Origin: Novosphingobium panipatense
GTDB taxonomy: Bacteria > Pseudomonadota > Alphaproteobacteria > Sphingomonadales > Sphingomonadaceae
Direction of reading: 5' to 3'
Length of the DNA stretch: 64,000 bases
Assembly (NCBI RefSeq): GCF_002149965.1
Contig: NZ_MSQB01000011.1
Location: 86,203 to 150,202, forward strand
Shown here piece after piece: positions 25,247 to 36,504 of the stretch. Position 1 is the first letter of the stretch. Each line of letters opens with the position of its first letter. Both the position numbers and the translations under genes were made by a program. The notes under the pieces were generated by a model. The model was not told the DNA's origin and searched no databases. It saw only the letters and a list, made by a program, of their open reading frames with translations.

Positions 25247-26244
25247 TTGCCCCCCTTGGCGACCTTTCCGGCATCCGCCAGCGCTTCGGCGCCCTTGTTG
25301 TCGCCTCCGCTGAGCGCTTCGGCGATGATAGCCTCCACGAGATCGGGGTATTCCATGCCGCAGGCGCGCGCCTGTTCGGGAACGAGGCTGAGCGGGGTCA
25401 TGCCCGGCTGGGTGTTGACCTCCAGCAGGAACAGCCCCTCGACACCCTGCGTGTCGTCCCAGCGGAAATCGGCGCGGCTGGTGCCCTTGCAGCCGAGCAA
25501 CTGGTGGGAGCGCAGCGCAAGGTCCTTGCAGGCCGCGGTGATCTCGTCGGGGATTTCCGCCGGGCAGACGTGTTCGGTCATGCCGTCGGTGTACTTGGCG
25601 TCGAAGTCGTAGAAGCCGGACTTGGGCTTGAGTTCGGTGACCAGCAGAGCGCGGTCGCCAATCACGGCAGTCGTCAACTCGCGCCCGCGAATGAAGGGCT
25701 CGGCCAACAGACGGTCGAATTCCTGCCACGGGCCCTTGGCGTCCCTAGCAATCGGATTGCCATAGTTGCCTTCGTCGGTGACGATGGCGACGCCGACCGA
25801 AGACCCCTCGTTGACCGGCTTGAGCACATAAGGACGTGGCAGCGGATCGCGCTCGTGGATCGTGGCGCTCTCGACGATGCGGCCGCCCGGCATCGGGATG
25901 CCGTGCGGCACGAGCGCCTGCTTGGTCAGCTCCTTGTCGATGGCGATCACCGAAGTGGCGAGGCCCGAATGGGTGTAGGTCAGGCCCATCAGGTCCATCA
26001 TGCCCTGCACCGTACCGTCCTCGCCCGGCGCGCCGTGGAGCGCGTTGAACACGACGTCCGGCTTCGCCTCGGACAGGCGCAGCGCGACATCGCGGTCCAT
26101 GTCGATGCGGGTGACCTTGTGGCCCTTGGACTCGAGCGCCTTGGCCACGCCCTCACCGCTCATCAGCGAGACCGGCCGTTCGCTCGACCAACCGCCCATC
26201 AGGACCGCGACGTGGAGTTTGGAGAGGCTCACTGGATCACTCAC
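25243..26244 (-). CDS. ddl: D-alanine--D-alanine ligase
   Basis: The 333-residue ATP-grasp enzyme makes D-Ala-D-Ala for peptidoglycan precursors. Key segments are VLMGGWSSERPVSLMSG at the N-terminus, YVLKPVNEGSSVGVAIV (ATP binding, serine loop), and the metal and substrate motifs CKGTSRADFRWDD and FLLEVNTQPGMTPLSL. It overlaps murB and ftsQ by four bases each. Confidence 0.97.
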   Translation of the reverse strand: MSDPVSLSKLHVAVLMGGWSSERPVSLMSGEGVAKALESKGHKVTRIDMDRDVALRLSEAKPDVVFNALHGAPGEDGTVQGMMDLMGLTYTHSGLATSVIAIDKELTKQALVPHGIPMPGGRIVESATIHERDPLPRPYVLKPVNEGSSVGVAIVTDEGNYGNPIARDAKGPWQEFDRLLAEPFIRGRELTTAVIGDRALLVTELKPKSGFYDFDAKYTDGMTEHVCPAEIPDEITAACKDLALRSHQLLGCKGTSRADFRWDDTQGVEGLFLLEVNTQPGMTPLSLVPEQARACGMEYPDLVEAIIAEALSGGDNKGAEALADAGKVAKGGK

Positions 26245-27151
26245 TTGTTATCTGCTTCGGCAAACATGCCTACGCGCTGGATTTCCCATTCGAGCATCAC
26301 GCCCGAGTTTTCCTTGACCCGGCGGCGGACTTCCTCGCCCAGGGCCTCGATATCGCTGCTAGTGGCGTCGGCTACGTTGAGCAGGAAGTTGGTGTGCTTC
26401 TCGCTCACTTGCGCGCCGCCGAGGGTCAGGCCACGGCAACCGGCTTCATCCACGAGTTGCCAGGCCTTGTGGCCCTCGGGGTTCTTAAAGGTCGAGCCGC
26501 CGGTCTTGCTGCGCAGCGGCTGGCTGGCCTCGCGGCTGGCGGAAATGCGGTCCATCTCGGCCTGGATCGCTTCCGGTTCGCCGGCCCGGCCCTTGAAGCG
26601 CGCGGCGACGACGACGGCGCCCTCGGGCAACTGCGAGTGGCGATACGTGTAGCCGAGATCGGCATTGCCCAACGTCACCAGCGATCCGTCGCGCAGGACC
26701 ACGTCGCAGTCGATCAGGATATCCTTGACCTCGCCGCCATAGGCGCCGCCGTTCATGCGCACGAAGCCGCCGACAGTGCCGGGGATCGAGCGCAGGAACT
26801 CCACCCCGGCAATGCCGTTGTCGCGCGCGGTCGAGGAGACGAGAATGCCGCTGGCCCCGCCGCCGCATTCCAGCGTGATGTCATCGACGCGCGTGACTTT
26901 GGCGAAAGCCTTGCCGAGGCGGATCACCACGCCCGCAACGCCGCCGTCGCGCACGATCATGTTGGAGCCGAGGCCGAGCGCCATGACCGGAACCGACGGA
27001 TCGAGATCGCGCAGGAAGCCTTGCAGGTCGGCAAGATCCTTCGGTTCGAACAGCCACTCCGCCGCCCCGCCCGACTTGAACCAGACGAGCGGCGCCAGCG
27101 GCGCGTCGGCTTTCAGCTTGCCGGAAACTTGCGGAAGATGCGCGGCTTCGC

Positions 27152-27155
<4 letters not shown>
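26241..27155 (-). CDS. murB: UDP-N-acetylenolpyruvoylglucosamine reductase
   Basis: The 304-residue FAD enzyme reduces UDP-GlcNAc-enolpyruvate to UDP-MurNAc. The FAD-binding part shows [14 protein letters not shown] and [15 protein letters not shown]; the catalytic part shows [21 protein letters not shown] (here SIPGTVGG), SRKASQP-like [20 protein letters not shown] and the C-terminal Glu region. The TTG at 27155 is selected because GGAGG lies five bases upstream and it overlaps the murC stop (TTGA). Confidence 0.95.
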
Positions 27156-28569
<1,414 letters not shown>

Positions 28570-28573
<4 letters not shown>

Positions 28574-29781
28574 TGCGCGGACTCCTTCGCGAGCTTGCTT
28601 TTGGCCAGCGCTTCTCCGCCCTTGGCGGGCATGGCCTTCTCCATGCGGATCAGGTCCATGATCGGCGCGGCGCCGAAGCTTTCGACAAGGTCGGCCAGAT
28701 CGCTGGCGGCATTGGGATAACCGCAGTTCCACGATGCGTGGGCGGCATTGGCAAGGGTTTCGGGATGCTGGGCCATGGCCTGTATCTGTTTCGCGAGCGT
28801 GGTCGCGGTGAAGCTTTCCTGGCGGATCGCGCGGGCGCCGCCCGCAGCGACGATCTCGCGCGTGTTGGCGGCCTGGTGGTCGTCGGTGGCGATCGGCAGC
28901 GGGATCAGGATCGCGGGTCGACCGACGGCGGTGAGTTCCGCGATGGTCGAGGCGCCCGAGCGGCCGATGAACAAGTGCGCACCGGCAAGACGCTCGGCCA
29001 TGTCCTCGAAATAGGTCGCGAGTTCGGCGGGGATGCCATGACCCGCATAGCGGGCGCGCACGGCCTCGATATCCTCCGGGCGGCATTGCTGGATCACCTG
29101 GAGGCGCGAGCGCAGCGCCGGGGGCAGCATGGCGAGGCCGTCGGGCACGACTTCGGACAGGACGCGCGCGCCCTGGCTGCCGCCGGTCACGAGGATCCGC
29201 AGCAGGCTGTCCTCGCCGAATTCAGGAAACGGCGCTTCCCGCAGCGCGAGGACTTCGTCCCGCACCGGATTGCCGACGAGCGTGACTTTGTCCGCGAGCT
29301 TGGGATCGAGCCGGTCCACTTCCGCGAACGCGGTGGCAATGGCGTTAACCTTGCCCGCGAAATAGCGGTTCACGCGGCCGAGCACCGAGTTCTGCTCATG
29401 CAGGATCGTCGGGATCTTCGCGGAATGGGCCGCCAGCATCGTCGGCAGCGCGGGATAGCCGCCGAAACCGACCACGGCGGTGGGCTGGAAGCTCTCGAAC
29501 AGGCGCAGCGCCATGCCGCGGCCCGAGAGGATGCCCCTGGCACCCTTCAGCCAGTTGAGCGGATTTTTCCCCGCGATGCGGCCCTGCGGCAGGACATGGG
29601 CGGGCAAATAGTCGGGCTTGCCGGGGATCGCGGCGCCGCGCTCGTCGGTGATGAGCGCGACGTGATGGCCGCGCCGGTCCAGCTCCGCGGCGAGCGCGAA
29701 GGCGGGGATGAGGTGCCCGCCGGTTCCGCCCGCAGCGAGGACGTAATGACGGCTTACCGAGCCTTTTACGGCCGAACTCAT
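28570..29781 (-). CDS. murG: Undecaprenyl-PP-MurNAc-pentapeptide N-acetylglucosaminyltransferase
   Basis: The 403-residue GT28 enzyme converts lipid I to lipid II at the inner face of the membrane. It has [16 protein letters not shown] at the N-terminus, [43 protein letters not shown], and [26 protein letters not shown] for UDP-GlcNAc binding. A Lys/Ala-rich tail of about 20 residues makes it slightly long. The start overlaps ftsW by four bases. Confidence 0.96.
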
Positions 29782-31007
29782 GAAGAAAGGTCTCCAACGG
29801 CGCGAAGCGAGAACTTCTCGCGCTTGATGAACGGATTGCGGCGCGTGATCGCCAGCAGCAGGCCCACGGTCATGCACATGGCGACCGTGGAGGAGCCGCC
29901 GTAGCTGATCAGCGGCAGGGTCATGCCCTTCGAGGGGAAGAGCTGGAGGTTGACCAGGATGTTGATGAAGGCCTGCCCGCCGAACTGCGAGGCGATGCCG
30001 GACGCGGCCAGCACGGTGAAAAGGTCTTCCTCGTCCACCAGCCTCAGCATGACCCGCGTCAGCAGGGCGAGGTAGATCATGACGATGATCATGCAGGCCA
30101 CCAGCCCGAATTCCTCGCCGATGACCGAGAAGATATAGTCGGTATGGGCTTCGGGCAGAGCCATCTTGCGCGACCCCATCCAGAAGCCCTGCCCGAACCA
30201 TCCGCCGTTCAGCAGGGTGCGCTGGGCAAGGTCCACCTGGTCGAAGGCATTGCCGCCCGAAAGGAAGGAATCGATGCGGTTGCGGCCGTTATCGTAGGTG
30301 AAATACATCAGGACAAGGCCGGCCACGCCCAGCCCCGCGAACATGCCGATGCGCTTGAGCGGGATGCCCGCCAGCAGGATCATCACGAAGAAGGTACCGG
30401 AAAACAGCATGGTCGAGCCGAAGTCCGGCTGCGCCATGAGCAGCGCGCCAAGCAGTCCCATGAGGCAGAAGCAGATCGCCACGACCGGGATATTGGGATC
30501 GCGCGCGCGCCAGGACAGGATCCAGGCGAGCAGGATCGGAAAGCCCGAACCGAGGAACTGCGAAGGCTGGATCGAGATCCCCAGCTTCAGCCAGCGCCGC
30601 GCGCCATTCACTTCGGAGCCGATCACCGGCACCAGCACCAGCCCCACCAGCATCACTGCGGCGATCAGGATGCCGACGCGCCGGGCGCTGTCCTTCGACA
30701 GGCTGGAAGCCCAGAACATCGCGCAGAGCCCCACGAACTGCCAGCGAAGGTGCAGCCAGAAGAAGTGCAGCTGCGAAAGCTTTTCATGCGCGGTCGAGAG
30801 GCGCCGGGCACTGGCCGGAGAACCGGCTGCCACGGCCACGGCCCCGATCCCCATGAGGATCAGCACCACCGCCAGCACGGTGCGGTCGATCTCCTGCCAC
30901 CAGATCGCCAGCTGGCCGCGACGGTTGCGGTTGTAGCGGACATTGGCGGGAGACGCCCCGTTGCCGGGCACAGTGCCGGGCCCAGTACCGGACGCTGCGG
31001 TGGCCAT
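29778..31007 (-). CDS. ftsW: Septal peptidoglycan polymerase FtsW
   Basis: This is a 409-residue SEDS protein with ten predicted TM helices. A Gly/Pro-rich cytoplasmic N-terminus of about 35 residues precedes the first helix (VLAVVLILMGIGAVAVAAG). Family regions include ARRWLKLGISIQPSQF, MAQPDFGSTMLF and the C-terminal ASGIASQFGGQAFINILVNLQLFPSKGMTLPLISYGGSS. It polymerises lipid II with FtsI. The start overlaps murD by one base. Confidence 0.96.
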   Translation of the reverse strand: MATAASGTGPGTVPGNGASPANVRYNRNRRGQLAIWWQEIDRTVLAVVLILMGIGAVAVAAGSPASARRLSTAHEKLSQLHFFWLHLRWQFVGLCAMFWASSLSKDSARRVGILIAAVMLVGLVLVPVIGSEVNGARRWLKLGISIQPSQFLGSGFPILLAWILSWRARDPNIPVVAICFCLMGLLGALLMAQPDFGSTMLFSGTFFVMILLAGIPLKRIGMFAGLGVAGLVLMYFTYDNGRNRIDSFLSGGNAFDQVDLAQRTLLNGGWFGQGFWMGSRKMALPEAHTDYIFSVIGEEFGLVACMIIVMIYLALLTRVMLRLVDEEDLFTVLAASGIASQFGGQAFINILVNLQLFPSKGMTLPLISYGGSSTVAMCMTVGLLLAITRRNPFIKREKFSLRAVGDLSS

Positions 31008-32380
31008 CAGTGTTTCATCCCTTCGGCATCGCTACCCTGAGACTCCAGCAGGGCCTCGACGATCTGGCGGAAGGCCAGCCCGCGCGCTTCGTAGTCGCGG
31101 AACTGGTCGAAACTGGCGCAGGCCGGCGAAAGCATGATGACGTCGCCGGGCACCGCGCGGGTCATCGCCGCGCGGATCGCCTCGGCCATCATCTCGCTGC
31201 GGTGTACTTCGGTGTAGGGCGCCAGGATCTCCGCGAAACGCGGCCCGGCGTCGCCGATCGTATAGGCGGCGGCGACATTGCCGAAATAGGGTGCGCATTC
31301 GTCAAGGTCGTCGCCCTTGGGAAGGCCGCCGAGGATCCAGTGGATGCGCGGCGCCGGATCGGGCGGAAACGCGGCCAGCGCGGGCGCGGTGGAAGCCGGG
31401 TTGGTGGCCTTGCTGTCGTTGATGTAGAGAACGCCGTCCGCCTCGGCCACGCGCTCCATGCGGTGGGGCAGCCCGCTGAAGGTGCGCAGCCCCGCCTGCC
31501 AGTCCTGCTCGGAAATGCCGAGAGCCTGGACGATGGCCACGGCAACGGCCGCGTTCTGAAGGTTGTGCGGGCCTTGCAGCGAAGGCCAGTCCTTCTGGAG
31601 CGCGACGATATCCTGCCCGTTTACCCTGCGGACCGTGCCGGGTGCGCGGCGGCGGCTTTCCGTCTCGGCAATGTCGGCGGTCTCGCGGTCGCCGGTGCCG
31701 AACACGGCGGGACGATCCGCGCCCTGCATCTCGAACAGGCGCGCCTTGGAGGCGGCATAGGCCTCGAACCCATCGTAGCGGTCGAGATGGTCGGGCGTGA
31801 TGTTGAGCAGCGCCGCCACGTCGCAGTCCAGACTGCGGGTGAGATCGATCTGGTAGCTCGACAGTTCGAGCACATAGACGCCGCCTTCGGGCAGCGGTTG
31901 CTCGCCCAGCACCGGCACGCCGATATTGCCGCCGACGCGCGCGGGCACGCCGGCGCTTTCCAGCAGGTGGTGTACCAGCGAGGTGGTGGTGGACTTGCCG
32001 TTGGTGCCGGTGATGCCGACCACGCGGTGCGCGGGCAGGCTTTGGCGGGCCAGCGCGAAGAGTTCGATATCGCCGATCACCGGCACGCCCTGGCGGCGCG
32101 CGGCTTCGGCGATCGGGTGCTTGTTGAGCGGCACGCCGGGCGAGACGATCACGCCGTCATAGCCGGTGATATCCGCCGTGACCGGATCGGCCAGTTCGAT
32201 GCGGTCCCTGTCGCCCCTGCTGTCACGGCTCGCGCACAGGGCCTGCCTCGGCTCCTCGCGCGCGTCCCAGGCCATGACGTGGGCGCCGCTGGACAGCAGC
32301 GTCTCGACCGCGGTCAGGCCGGAGCGGGCCAGCCCGAGAACCGCGTAGCGCTTTCCGGCAAAGGCAGGGGAGACGATCAA
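31007..32380 (-). CDS. murD: UDP-N-acetylmuramoylalanine--D-glutamate ligase
   Basis: The 457-residue Mur ligase adds D-Glu. Key segments are the N-terminal YAVLGLARSGLTAVETLLS, ATP-binding ITGTNGKSTTTSLVHHL, NITPDHLDRYDG, NDSKATNPASTAPALAAF and LILGG-equivalent WILGGLPKGDDLDE. A short stretch of charged residues (RDSRGDRDRIE) appears in the N-terminal domain. It is followed by a 13-bp gap upstream to mraY. Confidence 0.96.
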   Translation of the reverse strand: MIVSPAFAGKRYAVLGLARSGLTAVETLLSSGAHVMAWDAREEPRQALCASRDSRGDRDRIELADPVTADITGYDGVIVSPGVPLNKHPIAEAARRQGVPVIGDIELFALARQSLPAHRVVGITGTNGKSTTTSLVHHLLESAGVPARVGGNIGVPVLGEQPLPEGGVYVLELSSYQIDLTRSLDCDVAALLNITPDHLDRYDGFEAYAASKARLFEMQGADRPAVFGTGDRETADIAETESRRRAPGTVRRVNGQDIVALQKDWPSLQGPHNLQNAAVAVAIVQALGISEQDWQAGLRTFSGLPHRMERVAEADGVLYINDSKATNPASTAPALAAFPPDPAPRIHWILGGLPKGDDLDECAPYFGNVAAAYTIGDAGPRFAEILAPYTEVHRSEMMAEAIRAAMTRAVPGDVIMLSPACASFDQFRDYEARGLAFRQIVEALLESQGSDAEGMKH

Positions 32381-32393
32381 GGCCCGGCGCCCC

Positions 32394-33464
32394 TTATCGC
32401 AGCTTGAGAGTGGAGAGGCCGAGGACGGCGAGGACGATCGAGATGATCCAGAAACGGATCACGACGGTCGATTCCTTCCAGCCCTTCTGCTCGAAGTGGT
32501 GATGGATCGGCGCCATGCGGAACACGCGGCGGCCGGTGCGCTTGAACCAGAACACCTGGATGATCACCGAGGCGGCTTCCAGCACGAAGAGGCCGCCGAC
32601 GATGGCCAGCACGATCTCGTGATGCGCGGCCACCGCAATGGCGCCGAGCGCGCCGCCCAGCGCGAGGCTGCCGGTATCGCCCATGAAGACGGCCGCGGGC
32701 GGCGCGTTGAACCACAGGAAGGCCAGGCAGGCGCCGATGATCCCGGCGCAGAACACGGCCAGTTCACCGGCGCGCGGAACGTGCGGAATGCCGAGATAGT
32801 TGGCGTAGTCGACGCGGCCCGCAAGATAGCAGATGATCGCGAAAGTGCCCGCCGCGATGATCACCGGCATCGTCGCCAGTCCGTCCAGCCCGTCGGTCAG
32901 GTTGACGGCATTGCCCGCCCCCACGATCACGAACGCAGCGAAGACGTAATAGAACGGCCCCAGCGGAATGTAGCGGCCCGAGAGGAACGGCACGTAGAGG
33001 TTGGTGTTGAGCTGGCTGACGATGATGTAGGCGGCGATGCCCGCCACCAGGAATTCCAGTGCGAGGCGCAGCTTGCTGGAAAGCCCGGCGGTGCTGCGCT
33101 TGGCGACCTTGTCGTAATCGTCGAGGAAGCCGATGATCCCGAAGCCCACCGTCACGGCCAGGCAGGCCCAGACGAAGGGGTTGGTCACATCCATGAACAG
33201 GATCATCGAGCTGACCAGCGCGGTCAGGATCATGAGGCCGCCCATCGTCGGCGTGCCACGCTTGGCGAGGTGGCTCTGCGGGCCGTCCTCACGGATCGGC
33301 TGGCCCTTGCCCTGGCGCACGCGCAGCATGTTGATGAAGCGCGGCCCGATCAGCAGGCCGAGGCCGAGCGCGGTCATCAGCGCCGCGCCGGAACGGAACG
33401 TCTGATAGCGGAAGAGGTTGGACAGTCCCTCGTAGTGGAACCAGTCTGCGATGAGATACAGCAT
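32394..33464 (-). CDS. mraY: Phospho-N-acetylmuramoyl-pentapeptide transferase
   Basis: The 356-residue polytopic enzyme transfers phospho-MurNAc-pentapeptide to undecaprenyl phosphate, making lipid I. Diagnostic residues appear in [50 protein letters not shown] and the His-rich [13 protein letters not shown]. About ten TM helices are evident. Confidence 0.97.
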   Translation of the reverse strand: MLYLIADWFHYEGLSNLFRYQTFRSGAALMTALGLGLLIGPRFINMLRVRQGKGQPIREDGPQSHLAKRGTPTMGGLMILTALVSSMILFMDVTNPFVWACLAVTVGFGIIGFLDDYDKVAKRSTAGLSSKLRLALEFLVAGIAAYIIVSQLNTNLYVPFLSGRYIPLGPFYYVFAAFVIVGAGNAVNLTDGLDGLATMPVIIAAGTFAIICYLAGRVDYANYLGIPHVPRAGELAVFCAGIIGACLAFLWFNAPPAAVFMGDTGSLALGGALGAIAVAAHHEIVLAIVGGLFVLEAASVIIQVFWFKRTGRRVFRMAPIHHHFEQKGWKESTVVIRFWIISIVLAVLGLSTLKLR

Positions 33465-33481
33465 CTTCTGGGGGGATCCCC

Positions 33482-35029
33482 CTACCCTTCCTGTTTGTCG
33501 AGCGCGTTCACCAGGGAAGCCAGGCCCACGGAATTCGAGCCCTTCACCAGGATGACGTCATCCCGTTCGAGGCCGAACCGCCGCAGCGCGTCCACAGCTT
33601 CCCCCACAGTCAGGCAATGCGCGAAGGGCACGGCCTTGCCAAGCGGATCACCGGCGGATTTCCCCAGTTCCCCTGAAATACGCCCCTCTTCAAGGGCCTG
33701 CGCCAAGACCTCTGCGAGCGGTTCCATCTCCTGGCCGACCAGCACGGCATAATCGACTCCGGCATCGCGGATCGGACCGGCCAGCCCGGCATGATAGTCG
33801 GGTCCGTGGCTGCCCAGCTCCTTCATCGCACCGAGCACGGCGATCCGCCGGTTCGCAGGCGTACGCCCGAGCTGCTCCAGCGTCGCGCGCATCGATGCGG
33901 GGTTGGCGTTGTAGCTTTCGTCGATCAGCAGCGCTTTTCCTTGGGCGGGGCGGCGGCCGTCCACGTCGGGCTCCCCACCCGAAACGTCGATCTGGAGCCG
34001 CGCGCCCCTGCCCGGCAGCCCGCCCATTTCGGCGAGCGCCACGCCTGCGGCGCCGAGGTCTCCCTTTACCCCGCGCACCGCGGCCATGACCGCGAGCGAA
34101 TTGATCACATGATGTTCGCCGGGCGAGGCGACGGTGTAGCAGACCCGTCGGTCGCCCATGTCGATCGTCACCAGCGAGCCGCCGCCGATCGCCGGAACCG
34201 CGTCGAGCAGGCGCACATCGGCATCGCGCGCCTTGCCGAACGAGACGACTTGCGCGCCGGAAGCGAGGGCGGCTTCCTTCAACCGGTTGAAGTAAGGGCT
34301 ATCGGCCGGAATCACGGCAGTGCCGCCCGCTTCCAGCCCTTCGAAGATCTCGGCCTTGGCGTCGGCAATTGCCTCCATCGAGCCCAGCATCTCGATGTGC
34401 GCGGGCGCGATGGTGGTGATGACCGCCAGGTTCGGGCGCACCTGCCGGGTCAGCGCGGCGATTTCGCCTGCATGGTTCATGCCCATCTCGAAGATACCGA
34501 AACGCGCGCGGGCGGGCATGCGCGCAAGGCTGAGCGGTACGCCGACGTGGTTGTTGTAGCTCTTCACCGAACGATGCGCGTCGCCCCGGCTGGCGCGGTC
34601 GAGCGCCTCGAAGATCGCTTCCTTCACGCCGGTCTTGCCCACCGAACCGGTGACGCCGATGATCGGCCCGCGCGCCCGCTCGCGTGCGGCGGCGCCGAGA
34701 AGTTCCAGCGCTTCCGTGGTATCCGCCACCAGGATATGCGGGCCGTCCACCGGGCGATCGACCACGACCGCCGCCGCGCCCTTGGCAAAGGCGCCCTCGA
34801 CGAAGCGATGGCCGTCCATCGCCTCGCCCTTGAGCGCGAAGAACAGGTCGCCGCCCTGCACGTCGCGGCTGTCGATCTCGACCCCGGAAACGGTGAACGC
34901 GCCGCTGGCCTCGCCCTTCATCACCCGCGCGAGCGTGGCGGAATCCCAAAGCGCGGAAGACCACGGGGCAAGCGGGTTTTCCTCGGCAGCATCAGTCGGC
35001 CATTCGAGGATCCGGGCTACAGCATTCAT
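33482..35029 (-). CDS. murF: UDP-N-acetylmuramoyl-tripeptide--D-alanyl-D-alanine ligase
   Basis: This is a 515-residue Mur ligase, somewhat longer than usual, that adds D-Ala-D-Ala. It shows [23 protein letters not shown]-binding [58 protein letters not shown] and [15 protein letters not shown]. The ATG at 35029, four bases after the murE stop with AAGG upstream, is the start; a longer in-frame reading runs into murE. Confidence 0.96.
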   Translation of the reverse strand: MNAVARILEWPTDAAEENPLAPWSSALWDSATLARVMKGEASGAFTVSGVEIDSRDVQGGDLFFALKGEAMDGHRFVEGAFAKGAAAVVVDRPVDGPHILVADTTEALELLGAAARERARGPIIGVTGSVGKTGVKEAIFEALDRASRGDAHRSVKSYNNHVGVPLSLARMPARARFGIFEMGMNHAGEIAALTRQVRPNLAVITTIAPAHIEMLGSMEAIADAKAEIFEGLEAGGTAVIPADSPYFNRLKEAALASGAQVVSFGKARDADVRLLDAVPAIGGGSLVTIDMGDRRVCYTVASPGEHHVINSLAVMAAVRGVKGDLGAAGVALAEMGGLPGRGARLQIDVSGGEPDVDGRRPAQGKALLIDESYNANPASMRATLEQLGRTPANRRIAVLGAMKELGSHGPDYHAGLAGPIRDAGVDYAVLVGQEMEPLAEVLAQALEEGRISGELGKSAGDPLGKAVPFAHCLTVGEAVDALRRFGLERDDVILVKGSNSVGLASLVNALDKQEG

Positions 35030-35033
35030 CGCA

Positions 35034-36494
35034 CTACCTTCCCTGCGGACCAGACATTTCCCTGGCCACGGTGACGTCGTCGAATGGCAGGACGCGCACT
35101 GCATCGCCGCTGCCGATGATCTGCCCCTGTTCATGCCCCTTGCCGGCGATGAGGACGATGTCCCCACGTCCGGCTTCCGCGATCGCCGCGCCGATTGCCG
35201 CGCGCCTATCGCCGATTTCCCGCGCATCCTTGCCCATTCCGGCAAGGATCATGGCGCGAATTTCCGCCGGGTCTTCGCCGCGCGGGTTGTCGTCGGTGAC
35301 GATCGCCACGTCCGCACCCTCGCTGGCCACCCGGCCCATTTCCGGCCGCTTGCCCTGGTCGCGGTCGCCGCCCGCACCGAACACCACGATCAGGCGCCCC
35401 TCCACATGCGGACGAAGCGCCGCGATCGCCGCCTCAAGCGCATCGGGGGTATGCGCATAGTCGACATAGACCGGCGCGCCTACCGAAGAAATCGCCGCGC
35501 GCTCAAGCCGCCCGCGTACCGTGACGAGCCGCTTCAGCGCATCGAAAGTCTGGTGCGCGTCACCGCCGCTGGCCAGGACCAGCCCCGCCGCGACGAGCGA
35601 ATTGGCGGCCTGATAGGCGCCGATCAGCGGAAGCTCGAGCACGTAGGCTTTGCCCTCGTGCTCGAGCTCCAGCTTCTGGCCGAGTCCGCCCGGCTTGCGA
35701 CCCGAGAGGCGGATGCTGGTGCCCTTGGCACCCACGGTGAACGTCTTGAGCCCGCGCTTTTCGGCATGGGCAATGGCTTTTTCGGACCAGGGGTCGTCAG
35801 CCCAGATCACGGCCGTGCCGCCATCGACGACGACTTCGTCGAACAGGCGCATCTTTGCCGCGAAATAGTCGTCCATGTCGGCGTGGTAATCGAGATGGTC
35901 GCGCGAGAGATTGGTGAAGGCGCCTGCCGAAACGCGGGGGCCCTCGATGCGGAACTGCGAAAGACCGTGGCTCGACGCCTCGTAGGCGACGTGGGTAACG
36001 CCCTCGCGGGCAAGGCCGGTGAGGTTGGCAAGGAACGTCACGATATCCGGCGTGGTAAGGCCGGTGGAGACGGTCTCGTCGCTGGTGGTTACGCCCAGCG
36101 TACCGATCGAGGCGGCGCGCTGCCCGGCCATGCGCCAGATCTGGCGGGTCAGTTCGACGGTAGAGGTCTTGCCGTTGGTGCCGGTGACCGCCACCAGCGT
36201 CTCCGGCACGGGCTGGAAGAACGGCGCGGCCAGGCGCGCGAACAGGCGGCGCGGTTCGGCGTCAGCAAAGTGGACCGCACCTTCCACCTTGGCGTCGGGG
36301 TGTGCGACCACCGCAACGGCACCCGCCTCTACGGCAGCGGCGATATAGTCCTCGCCATTGAACTTCGCGCCGCGAAACGCGCCGAACACCGTGCCGGGCG
36401 CCACCTTGCGATGGTCGATGGCAAAGCCGGTCACGTTGATATCTGCGCCCCGGAAAGGAACATCGGCAGCAGCGCAGAGGGCAGTCAGTTTCAT
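35034..36494 (-). CDS. murE: UDP-MurNAc-tripeptide synthetase (meso-diaminopimelate adding)
   Basis: The 486-residue Mur ligase has ATP-binding VTGTNGKTSTVELTRQIW, YEASSHGLSQFRIEG, NLSRDHLDYHADMDDY and YAHTPDALEAAI. The motif DDNPRGEDP identifies a meso-DAP-specific enzyme, as expected in a Gram-negative. It precedes murF by four bases. Confidence 0.96.
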   Translation of the reverse strand: MKLTALCAAADVPFRGADINVTGFAIDHRKVAPGTVFGAFRGAKFNGEDYIAAAVEAGAVAVVAHPDAKVEGAVHFADAEPRRLFARLAAPFFQPVPETLVAVTGTNGKTSTVELTRQIWRMAGQRAASIGTLGVTTSDETVSTGLTTPDIVTFLANLTGLAREGVTHVAYEASSHGLSQFRIEGPRVSAGAFTNLSRDHLDYHADMDDYFAAKMRLFDEVVVDGGTAVIWADDPWSEKAIAHAEKRGLKTFTVGAKGTSIRLSGRKPGGLGQKLELEHEGKAYVLELPLIGAYQAANSLVAAGLVLASGGDAHQTFDALKRLVTVRGRLERAAISSVGAPVYVDYAHTPDALEAAIAALRPHVEGRLIVVFGAGGDRDQGKRPEMGRVASEGADVAIVTDDNPRGEDPAEIRAMILAGMGKDAREIGDRRAAIGAAIAEAGRGDIVLIAGKGHEQGQIIGSGDAVRVLPFDDVTVAREMSGPQGR

Positions 36495-36504
36495 TCTTGC
36501 AGGC

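Noticed and set aside
24257..25729. 490-codon reading of ftsQ starting inside ddl
   Set aside because: Residues before 25246 are a shifted reading of ddl; the ATGA overlap is the normal ftsQ start.
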